From NCBI RefSeq assembly GCF_041435435.1, contig NZ_CP108494.1, positions 744,001 to 808,000 of the forward strand: a DNA stretch of 64,000 nucleotides. Reading direction: 5' to 3'. A program made the translations under genes and the position numbers. The DNA is from Streptomyces sp. NBC_01241 (GTDB taxonomy: Bacteria; Actinomycetota; Actinomycetes; Streptomycetales; Streptomycetaceae). Below the pieces are notes generated by a model that ran no database searches, was not told the DNA's origin, and saw only the letters and a program-made list of their open reading frames with translations. Of this stretch, positions 57,371 to 64,000 are shown piece by piece (position 1 is the stretch's first letter; every line of letters begins with the position of its first letter).

Positions 57371-58201
57371 ATGAACCGGCGTCGTCCTCCCCGTGCGGCG
57401 AGCACCGGCGAACTGCTCACCACTCTGCAGCAGCTCACCTCACAGGCGCGCCAGGAGGTGGAGCTGCACCGGGCGCGGGTGGAACTGGCCGAGGCCTTGC
57501 AGCGCGAGATGCTCCCTTCGGCGCTGCCCGCCCTGCCGGGGCTGCAGACAGCTGCCCGGTACACGCCGGCCCGCAACGGGCTGGACATCGGTGGTGACTG
57601 GTACGACGGGTTCGTGCTGCCGGACGGCTCACTGGCGTTCGCCATCGGGGACGTTCAGGGCCATGACGTCGAGGCGGCCGCTTTCATGGGCCAGATCCGC
57701 ATCGCCATGCGGGCGATAGCCGCCACCGCCACGGATCCCGGCGAGGTCGTGGGCCGGACCAATGATCTGCTGCTCTCGGTGGACTCGGGCCTCTTCGCGA
57801 CCTGCACCTTTGCCCGCCTCGACCCGGTCACCCAGGAGCTCCGCAGTGCCCGCGCCGGGCATGTAGCCGCTGTCTGGGCCACCACGGACGGGCGCTGCGG
57901 TGTCACCGACGACGAGGGCGGTCTGCCCCTGGGGGTCCGGGCGGGCGAGCGCTATCCGGTCACCCGACGGCGCCTGACGAGCCCCGGTGCGTTCGTCCTG
58001 GTCACCGACGGGGTGATCGAGGGTCCTTCGTTCCCGATCGACGAGGGACTGGACGCGGTGACGCGGCTGGTGGTCTCCCGGGTGGCCGCCGACGCCGACG
58101 AGCTGGCCGACGCGGTGCTGCGCGCGGCGGCGAGGACCGGGCACCAGGACGACGCGGCCGTTCTCGTCCTGCGCCACGGGGCGGCTCCCGGCGGGAACTG
58201 A
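57371..58201 (+). CDS. PP2C/SpoIIE family protein phosphatase
   Basis: A 276-residue serine phosphatase. A helical N-terminus (ELLTTLQQLTSQARQEVELH) is followed by the catalytic domain: LAEALQREMLPSALPALPGL, LDIGGDWYDGFVLPDGSLAF, AIGDVQGHDVEAAAFMGQIR, VLVTDGVIEGP and GHQDDAAVLVLRHG. All metal-binding acids are present, in contrast to the 49616 protein. Substrates in this class are anti-anti-sigma factors. ATG 57371 with GGAG upstream. It probably forms a pair with the MASE1 protein 57 bp downstream. Confidence 0.92.
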   Translation: MNRRRPPRAASTGELLTTLQQLTSQARQEVELHRARVELAEALQREMLPSALPALPGLQTAARYTPARNGLDIGGDWYDGFVLPDGSLAFAIGDVQGHDVEAAAFMGQIRIAMRAIAATATDPGEVVGRTNDLLLSVDSGLFATCTFARLDPVTQELRSARAGHVAAVWATTDGRCGVTDDEGGLPLGVRAGERYPVTRRRLTSPGAFVLVTDGVIEGPSFPIDEGLDAVTRLVVSRVAADADELADAVLRAAARTGHQDDAAVLVLRHGAAPGGN

Positions 58202-58258
58202 CGCCCGGGTCCAGGGTGAGCGTGTCAGACAGCCGCCACCCGTCCGGGTCGGTGTCTG

Positions 58259-59278
58259 ATGAGATGTGTGATCCGCAGCAAGGTGTCGAGCAGCGAGAGA
58301 ACGATAGCCACGGCCTCGGCCGTACTGCGCGTCCTGGCCGTCGCCGCCGCCTACTACCTGGCCGGTGGGCTCGGTCTGATCCGCGGGGTGTCCGTCCACG
58401 GCGCGGTCGTCACCCCGCTCTGGCCGCCCACGGGCATCGCGCTGGGTGCCCTGCTCTTCCTGGGACTGCGCGCCTGGCCCGGTATCGCGCTGGGCTCCCT
58501 GTCCGTCGTCGCCACGCTCAGCGACTCGGTCTCGCTGTTCACCGTCGTCGTAGTGGCGGGCAACACCCTGGCTCCCGTCTGCTCGTACCTGATACTGCGG
58601 GGGGCCGGTTTCCGCGGGGAGCTGGACCGGCTGCGCGACGGCGTCGTGCTGGTGTTCCTCGGCGCGCTGGCGGGCATGGTCATCAGCGCGACCGTGGGCA
58701 CGTGCATGCTCGTGGTGGACGACAATCTGCCGCCGAGCGGTTTCTGGCCGGTCTGGACGGCATGGTGGTCGGGGGACGCGATGGGTGTGCTCGTGGTCAC
58801 CCCGCTGCTGCTCGTGCTCCGCAGCGTGCGGATGCCGCGGGCCACGGACCGGTGGATCGAGGCGAGCGCGCTGGCGGTGGCCTCCGTGGCTGTCTCCCTG
58901 GTGGCAACCAGGACCTCGCTGGCGATGATCTACCTGGTGTTCCCGCTGATCATCTGGGCGGCTCTGCGCTTTCGGCTGGCAGGAAGCGCGCCGTGCGCCT
59001 TTCTGGTGTCGGTCACGGCGGTCGTCGCGGGAACGCAGGGCGTGGGGCCGTTCGAGGGTCACAGCATCCTTCACGTGATGGTGAATCTCGCCGTGTTCAA
59101 CGGTTCGGTGGCCCTGACCGCGCTGGTGCTCGCGGCCGTCGTCACCGAGCAGAGCAACATCCGCCTCAGAATCCAGCGTGCCTGCGAGGAGCTGGCCGAG
59201 GTGGTGGAGCGACTGGCGCCCGGACGGTCCCCGGGCGGCCGGCCGGCCCGGCCCGACGACGAGCCCGACGGCCTCTGA
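58259..59278 (+). CDS. MASE1-domain membrane sensor
   Basis: A 339-residue membrane protein with eight or so hydrophobic segments. The MASE1 signature is visible: GVVTPLWPPTGIALGALLFL-like (actual VVTPLWPPTGIALGALLFLG), AGNTLAPVCSYLILRGAGFR and FWPVWTAWWSGDAMGVLVVT. It ends in a short coiled coil (RIQRACEELAEVVERLA) with no output domain, whereas most MASE1 proteins carry a kinase, GGDEF or PP2C domain. The output may be supplied by the separate PP2C gene immediately upstream. ATG 58259; GTG 58268 possible. Confidence 0.85.
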   Translation: MRCVIRSKVSSSERTIATASAVLRVLAVAAAYYLAGGLGLIRGVSVHGAVVTPLWPPTGIALGALLFLGLRAWPGIALGSLSVVATLSDSVSLFTVVVVAGNTLAPVCSYLILRGAGFRGELDRLRDGVVLVFLGALAGMVISATVGTCMLVVDDNLPPSGFWPVWTAWWSGDAMGVLVVTPLLLVLRSVRMPRATDRWIEASALAVASVAVSLVATRTSLAMIYLVFPLIIWAALRFRLAGSAPCAFLVSVTAVVAGTQGVGPFEGHSILHVMVNLAVFNGSVALTALVLAAVVTEQSNIRLRIQRACEELAEVVERLAPGRSPGGRPARPDDEPDGL

Positions 59279-59329
59279 CCTCGATCCCACGGACGGCCGG
59301 GCCACGGCCGCCGCGGGAGGCGGGGCGGT

Positions 59330-60589
59330 TCACCGCCGGAAGTGGCGTGCCAGGAAGTCGTTGCGGAACATGCCCTCCGGGTCGAACCGGGCCGTCAGCC
59401 GCTCAAAATCGGCGTACTTCCCGTACAGCGCGCGCAGGCTCTCGGGGGCGGTCGTGAACACCTTGCCCCAGTGCGGTCGCGCGCCGAACGGTGCCAGGGC
59501 CTCCTCGATCGCCCCGAGCACGGGGGTGACGGCGGCGGTGTCCGGTGCCCAGGTGAAGTGGAAGGCCACCGAGTCCCGGCCGGACGCCGGGCTCAGCCAC
59601 AGCTCGTCGCGGGCGACGGTACGGATCTCGGAGATCTGCAGCAGCGGCGCGATCCGGTCCCGGAGCCGGGCCAGTGCCTCGTACGCCGCGGCCGCGTCCC
59701 GCCGTGCCACGAAGTACTCCGACTGCAGCTCGTCCCCGCTGCTCGGGGTGAACTCCGGGCGGAAGTGCGGAAGCCGGCGGTGCCACGGTCCGGCGACGCC
59801 CTGCTGACGGGTGCAGTTCTCGGCCGGCATACCGGCGATCGGATGGCGGGGGCCGTCCGCGAGCCGCGCGCCGAGCCACTCCCCGGGCGCCCTCCGTGGC
59901 CCCTCGGGGCCCACCCGTTGCTTGAGCCACACCTGGTTGAGCGGCCCCGCACGCCAGTCGGTGAAGACACTCACGCTGTACGCGGCCGCCATCACCTCGT
60001 CGAACCCGTCGGTGAACCGGGACTCCGGCAGCTCCTCGTAGACCCACTGCTGTACGTCGAAGGCGGGCACCAGGTCCAGCGTCAGCGCGGTCACCACGCC
60101 CAGCGCGCCCAGCGCGACCACCGCTCCGGGAAAGTCCGCGTCACCGCGCCCCAGTGACACGGTCCGGCCGTCGGCCGTGACCATCTCCAGCGCCCGGACG
60201 GCGCCCGCTATGGAACTGTTACCGAGCCCCGAGCCGTGCGTTCCGGTGGCGCAGGCCCCGGCGACCGAAATGTGCGGCAGCGAACCCAGGTTGTGCAGGG
60301 CGTACCCGTTCTCGTGCAGTACGCCGGCGAACTCCCCGAAGCGCAGCCCCGCGGCGACGGTGACCGCTCCGGCCTTCGGGTCGATCTCGATCCTGCGGGG
60401 CAGCCCCGCCAGGGACACCAGCTCACCCCGGGTATCGGCGACGGTGTTGAAGGAATGCCGGGTCCCGAGCGCGTGCACCGCGGTCGCGGCGGACACCGTT
60501 TCCCGCAGCTCGGCCTCGGAGCGGGGGGTGCTCAGCCGCCGTGCTCCGAAGGTGATGTTTCCGGCCCAGTTCTTCTCCACGGGAGTCAC
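59330..60589 (-). CDS. aldO: Alditol oxidase (AldO-like, covalent FAD)
   Basis: A 419-residue VAO-family flavoprotein, almost exactly the length of S. coelicolor AldO. NWAGNITFGARRLSTPRSEA, the covalent FAD His in VHALGTRHSFNTVADTRGEL, GSLPHISVAGACATGTHGSG, then FRPEFTPSSGDELQSEYFVA and AFHFTWAPDTAAVTPVLGAI follow the AldO order. It oxidises sugar alcohols such as xylitol or sorbitol at C1 to the aldose, producing hydrogen peroxide. GTG 60589 gives the family's normal N-terminus; the longer frame to 60697 does not. Active-site residues look complete. Confidence 0.92.
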   Translation of the reverse strand: MTPVEKNWAGNITFGARRLSTPRSEAELRETVSAATAVHALGTRHSFNTVADTRGELVSLAGLPRRIEIDPKAGAVTVAAGLRFGEFAGVLHENGYALHNLGSLPHISVAGACATGTHGSGLGNSSIAGAVRALEMVTADGRTVSLGRGDADFPGAVVALGALGVVTALTLDLVPAFDVQQWVYEELPESRFTDGFDEVMAAAYSVSVFTDWRAGPLNQVWLKQRVGPEGPRRAPGEWLGARLADGPRHPIAGMPAENCTRQQGVAGPWHRRLPHFRPEFTPSSGDELQSEYFVARRDAAAAYEALARLRDRIAPLLQISEIRTVARDELWLSPASGRDSVAFHFTWAPDTAAVTPVLGAIEEALAPFGARPHWGKVFTTAPESLRALYGKYADFERLTARFDPEGMFRNDFLARHFRR

Positions 60590-60852
60590 CGCACGTCCCC
60601 ACTCTCGTTCCTGGCCGGGTGACCTGATCCCGACGGTGCATCCTCCCAGACGAGCCTGTTGCTGCAACCATGCGACTGGACCTACATGTCCGCACACCGT
60701 CCGATTCCAGCACCCTCCAAATGCGAACAGTCACCCACAGACCCAGCGATCCGGCGCGGAACGGGATGAGTTCAGAGTCAGTGCGCATGTCTGAACTTCA
60801 CTGGAACTCCAGCGAAATGGCACGTGTGTGGATATCGTGCACCGAGCGCGGG

Positions 60853-60885
60853 CGCATCCGTCAGTCCATGGGATCGGCGGATGCG
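60853..60885 (+). promoter_or_regulatory. Inverted repeat upstream of the sugar-phosphate transferase
   Basis: CGCATCCG and CGGATGCG, perfect 8-bp arms 17 bp apart, inside the 333-bp gap between divergent aldO and the transferase gene and about 40 bp before its start. It could be an operator or a leader hairpin; the rest of the gap holds nothing I can name. Confidence 0.4.
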
Positions 60886-60922
60886 TCCTGTTTGTGGCGA
60901 TGCAACTGTGACTGGGGGGTTC

Positions 60923-62458
60923 ATGGGGCATGTCGAGCTACCCGATTCGGACAGATCAGGACCCGTGGGACTGGCGGGGGCGCCGCGTCCACGGACTGCT
61001 TCAAATCGGCCTCGCGGCAAAGAACTTGACGATGCATGGAGGGCGCCTGCAGGACAACGCGAACGTTCGGGGCCGGCTGCGGCCAGAAGACGGTCGGGCC
61101 GGCGCCTGCAGGTCGTCATCGGCGTCGAACTGCTCGGCCTGGGGATTCCGGCATGGCTCGTCCTGTGGGCGGGCGGCCAGCCGCGGCCCGGGGTCGCCGC
61201 GGCGGTGGCCGCGCTGGCGTGGTCGGGTGTACGGGCCGTGCGCGGCCGGTACACGGGCCGGTCTCCGGGCGATCCGCCGGGGGTGCTGACCACGGCCGGC
61301 GACTGGCTGCTCCTCATCGGCGTGCTCGCCGTGCTGCGGACCATGACCGGTGACGCGGTCGATCCCGTGACGGCGGTCGTGGCACTGCTGCCCGGTCTGC
61401 CGGCGGGCCTGGCTGCTTGGGGGGTACGGCGGTTGCGGCGGCATCGGACGGTGCGGCGGGTACTGGTGGTCGGTGAGGCTTCGAGGGTGGAACGAGCGGT
61501 GCGGCTGCTGGGTTCCCGCGCGGATCATCCGTACCGGGTCGTGGCCGCCGTACCGGTGGGGACCGCGCCGCTGGAGTGCGAGGTCCAGGTGCCGGGCCGG
61601 CTCGCACCGGCACCGGCCGACGACGACGCGTCGACGGTGCTGGGCGGCGCCTTCGCCCATGATGCCGACCTGGCTCTGGTGGTGCCCGGGCCGCAGCTCT
61701 CCGAGGAGCGGCTTCGCCGGCTCTCCTGGGGACTGCACGACGGCGGGCTTCCGCTCTCCGTGCTGTCGGAGCTCTCGGGCATAGCGGCCGGCCGGATACG
61801 GCCGGCCGCCGCCGCCGGGCTGACCCTGCTGCACGTCGCACCGCCGGTGCGCCGGGGACCGCAGATGATCCTGAAGGCCATGGTGGACCGCATCGGCGCC
61901 GCGCTCGGCCTGCTGGTCCTGGCGCCTCTGCTGCTCCTGATCGGGGCGGCGGTGCGGCTCGGCTCCGACGGGCCGGCGCTCCACCGTCAGATCCGCCACG
62001 GGCAGCACAGCCGGCCGTTCACGATGTGGAAGTTCCGGACGATGGTGGTCGATGCCGAGAGGCACAAGCAGCAGCTCATCACGGCGAACGAGAAAGACGG
62101 CCCGATGTTCAAGATGCGCCGCGACCCCCGGGTGACCGGAATCGGCCGTCTGCTGCGCCGGACGTCTCTGGACGAGCTGCCGCAACTGCTCAATGTGCTC
62201 CGGGGCGACATGTCACTGGTCGGTCCACGGCCTCCCCTGCCGGAGGAGGTGTCCCGCTACGACGAACGGGAGCTGAGGAGGCTCGCCGTCAAACCCGGGC
62301 TGACCGGCCTGTGGCAGGTCAGCGGACGTTCGGACCTGTCCTGGCAGGAGACCGTCTCGCTCGACCTGTGGTACGTCGACAACTGGTCGGTGGCCACGGA
62401 CATGGGACTCATGGCCCGTACGCTGCGCGCCGTCACCGACGGCCGCGGGGCGTACTGA
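60923..62458 (+). CDS. Undecaprenyl-phosphate sugar-phosphate transferase (WcaJ/CpsE-like)
   Basis: A 511-residue polyisoprenyl-phosphate hexose-1-phosphate transferase. The N-terminal half has four hydrophobic segments and a CoA-binding-like domain (VRRVLVVGEASRVERAVRLL). The C-terminal catalytic domain has a membrane re-entrant helix (AALGLLVLAPLLLLIGAAVR), then HSRPFTMWKFRTMVVDAERH, PMFKMRRDPRVTGIGRLLRR, TSLDELPQLLNVLRGDMSLV, GPRPPLPEEVSRYD and KPGLTGLWQVSGRSDLSWQE. It starts surface glycan assembly. ATG 60923 with GGGGGG upstream is preferred; GTG 60908 and a longer frame exist. Confidence 0.92.
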   Translation: MGHVELPDSDRSGPVGLAGAPRPRTASNRPRGKELDDAWRAPAGQRERSGPAAARRRSGRRLQVVIGVELLGLGIPAWLVLWAGGQPRPGVAAAVAALAWSGVRAVRGRYTGRSPGDPPGVLTTAGDWLLLIGVLAVLRTMTGDAVDPVTAVVALLPGLPAGLAAWGVRRLRRHRTVRRVLVVGEASRVERAVRLLGSRADHPYRVVAAVPVGTAPLECEVQVPGRLAPAPADDDASTVLGGAFAHDADLALVVPGPQLSEERLRRLSWGLHDGGLPLSVLSELSGIAAGRIRPAAAAGLTLLHVAPPVRRGPQMILKAMVDRIGAALGLLVLAPLLLLIGAAVRLGSDGPALHRQIRHGQHSRPFTMWKFRTMVVDAERHKQQLITANEKDGPMFKMRRDPRVTGIGRLLRRTSLDELPQLLNVLRGDMSLVGPRPPLPEEVSRYDERELRRLAVKPGLTGLWQVSGRSDLSWQETVSLDLWYVDNWSVATDMGLMARTLRAVTDGRGAY

Positions 62459-62572
62459 GAGCGGCGGCCGTCGATGCGAGGAGTGCGGGACAACCGGCCG
62501 TTCGGGGCCGGTGGGACGGGCGGCCGTCGCATTGCGGCGGCCGGCCCGTGCCGGTGGACCGGTCGGCTCCGC

Positions 62573-63556
62573 TCAGACCTGTGCGGTCCGCCGCTCCAGC
62601 CACCACGCATACGTGCGGGCGATCCCGTCGCGCAGCGGGATGCGCGGTGCGAAGCCGAGGGCCGTGAGCCGGGAGATGTCGAGCAGCTTGCGCGGGGTGC
62701 CGTCGGGCTTCGACGTGTCCCACGCGATGGAACCCTGATAGCACGTCACATTCTTTACGGTTTCGGCGAGTTCGCGGATCGTCAGGTCCTGGCCGCAGCC
62801 GATGTTGACGGGTTCGTCGCCGTCGTAGCGCTCCAGCAGCAGGAGGCACGCGTCGGCCAGATCGTCGACGTGCAGGAATTCGCGGCGCGGGCTGCCGGAG
62901 CCCCACAGCGTGACCGTGGGCGAGCCGTCCCGCCACGCCTCGTGGAAGCGACGGATCAGCGCGGGCAGTACGTGCGAGGTCTCCAGGTCGAAGTTGTCGC
63001 CCGGACCGTAGAGGTTGGTGGGCATGGCGCTGATGTACGCGGCGCCGAACTGCCGGCGGTAGGACCGGACCTGCACGATTCCGGCGATCTTGGCCAGTGC
63101 GTACGCCTCGTTGGTCGGCTCCAACGGGCCGGTGAGCAGGGCACTTTCCGGGATCGGCTGCGGGGCGTTCCGGGGGTAGATGCAGGACGAGCCGAGAAAG
63201 AGCAGCCGCTCGACCCCGGCGCAGTGCGCTCCGGCGACGACGCTCAGCTGGATGCGCAGATTGTCCTCCAGGAACTGCACCGGATACGTGCTGTTGGCCA
63301 TGATCCCGCCGACCTTGGCGGCGGCCAGCACCACGGCGTCCGGACGGGTCTCGCGGAGGAATGTCTCGGTCCGCGCGGCGTCGCGCAGATCGAGGTGGTC
63401 GCGATCGCGGGTGATCACCTCGTGTCCGGCAGCGGTGAGGCGGCGTACCACCGCCGAGCCGACCAGGCCGCGGTGGCCCGCGACGAATATGCGGGCACCG
63501 GGCCGTAGGAGGGGGCGGACGGATTCCTGGGGAGGGCCGGGGAGATCAGTCGTCAT
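62573..63556 (-). CDS. fcl: GDP-L-fucose synthase
   Basis: A 327-residue extended SDR (epimerase/reductase). ARIFVAGHRGLVGSAVVRRL cofactor loop, VVLAAAKVGGIMANSTYPVQ, catalytic Ser in LFLGSSCIYPRNAPQPIPES and Tyr-x3-Lys in NEAYALAKIAGI, plus SAMPTNLYGPGDNFDLETSH and GSGSPRREFLHVDDLADACL. It turns the 4-keto-6-deoxymannose product of Gmd into GDP-L-fucose with NADPH. Divergent from gmd at the window edge, 131 bp apart. A 20-residue N-terminal extension precedes the core. Confidence 0.94.
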   Translation of the reverse strand: MTTDLPGPPQESVRPLLRPGARIFVAGHRGLVGSAVVRRLTAAGHEVITRDRDHLDLRDAARTETFLRETRPDAVVLAAAKVGGIMANSTYPVQFLEDNLRIQLSVVAGAHCAGVERLLFLGSSCIYPRNAPQPIPESALLTGPLEPTNEAYALAKIAGIVQVRSYRRQFGAAYISAMPTNLYGPGDNFDLETSHVLPALIRRFHEAWRDGSPTVTLWGSGSPRREFLHVDDLADACLLLLERYDGDEPVNIGCGQDLTIRELAETVKNVTCYQGSIAWDTSKPDGTPRKLLDISRLTALGFAPRIPLRDGIARTYAWWLERRTAQV

Positions 63557-63687
63557 GGCTCGGATTGTGCCAGCAGCGACGGACCAGGGTGACGTTTTGC
63601 CGTAGATCGCTCAATTGCGAAATTTCGGTGCGAAGCAATTTCGGTGTGAACCAACAGCCTTTCAGGCGAACACAGAGGGGGTAGTCG

Positions 63688-64000
63688 TGGCGAAGACCGC
63701 GCTCATCACCGGCGTGACCGGACAGGACGGTTCGTACCTGTCCGAGCTGCTGCTCGACAAGGGGTACACGGTCCATGGACTGATACGCCGCTCGTCGAGC
63801 TTCAACACCGAGCGGATCGACCACATCTACCAGGGACCGGAGGAGGACGACCGTTCTTTCGTCCTGCACCACGCCGACCTCGCCGACGGGGTCGCTCTGG
63901 TGAATCTGCTGCGCGACATCCGGCCGGACGAGGTCTACAACCTGGGTGCGCAGTCGCATGTCCGCGTGTCGTTCGACGCCCCGCTGTACACCGGTGACAT
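63688..64000 (+). CDS. gmd: GDP-mannose 4,6-dehydratase, N-terminal part (cut by window edge)
   Basis: GTG 63688 (GAGGGGG ribosome binding site) starts [20 protein letters not shown], then [40 protein letters not shown] and [20 protein letters not shown] before the window ends at residue 104. This is the conserved N-terminus of Gmd, NADP-dependent, which makes the GDP-4-keto-6-deoxymannose used by Fcl. The catalytic Tyr/Lys lie outside. Confidence 0.94.

Noticed and set aside
1..64000. tRNA or rRNA genes
   Set aside because: No cloverleaf-like sequence with a TTCGA-type arm and CCA end, and no rRNA signature, was found by reading either strand; a tRNAscan/Infernal run would settle it.

Overview
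This 64 kb window is high-GC actinobacterial DNA and almost certainly comes from Streptomyces or a close relative. The evidence is GTG starts, ATGA/GTGA stop-start overlaps, and families typical of streptomycetes: DUF6243, DUF6191, DUF1876, PP2C/SpoIIE phosphatases with ATPase domains, a SigB/F/G-type sigma factor, and an alditol oxidase of AldO length. The number of broken genes and transposon scars suggests a genome arm rather than the core (inference).

Left part (1-10 kb): the end of an IS21-type istA-istB pair, small unknown genes, IS110 scraps, and a nested transposon. An IS30-family element (4837-6066) sits inside an IS256-family element (about 4243-6865), with a 3-bp target duplication; removing it restores the IS256 transposase frame exactly. 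The IS256 element appears to have split the third gene of an uncharacterised operon whose first two genes encode a stand-alone DUF4132 protein and a 671-aa partner.

10-20 kb: a dhaKLM operon (PTS-type dihydroxyacetone kinase), a NUDIX hydrolase, and a possible envelope module. In that module a BlaI-type repressor and M56 peptidase are divergent from DedA, two PAP2 phosphatases and a BASS-family transporter, with a double palindrome between them. A DUF6191 pseudogene follows.

19-30 kb: a TetR-SDR-alcohol dehydrogenase operon with its own operator-like palindromes, a scar of truncated genes, a quinone-oxidoreductase-like MDR enzyme, an LLM flavin/F420 enzyme, a methyltransferase, an XRE-cupin remnant, a SigB-type sigma factor, a 3-hydroxyisobutyrate dehydrogenase-like enzyme and a CbiZ-type amidohydrolase.

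30-40 kb: a PRC-barrel/DUF2382 stress protein; a btuFCD-type importer behind a clear cobalamin riboswitch, which with CbiZ suggests corrinoid uptake and salvage; and a compact minus-strand operon KAS - acyl-CoA oxidase - 58-aa membrane peptide - ACP - KAS. That operon looks like a small orphan acyl-chain pathway and is one of the best candidates here for new biology.

40-64 kb: an integral membrane protein, a PfkB sugar kinase, rpmE2 (type B L31) beside a tandem repeat block and a 25-bp hairpin, a substrate-binding-like protein with no signal peptide, GNAT, LysR/MFS, a cupin, phosphoglucomutase, a PAS-GAF-PP2C-ATPase regulator, a secreted lamin-tail-domain protein with a 17-aa repeat tail, TetR with an AidB-like acyl-CoA dehydrogenase, XdhC, DUF1876, PP2C with MASE1, alditol oxidase, and at the right edge a sugar-phosphate transferase with fcl and gmd (GDP-fucose supply for a surface glycan).
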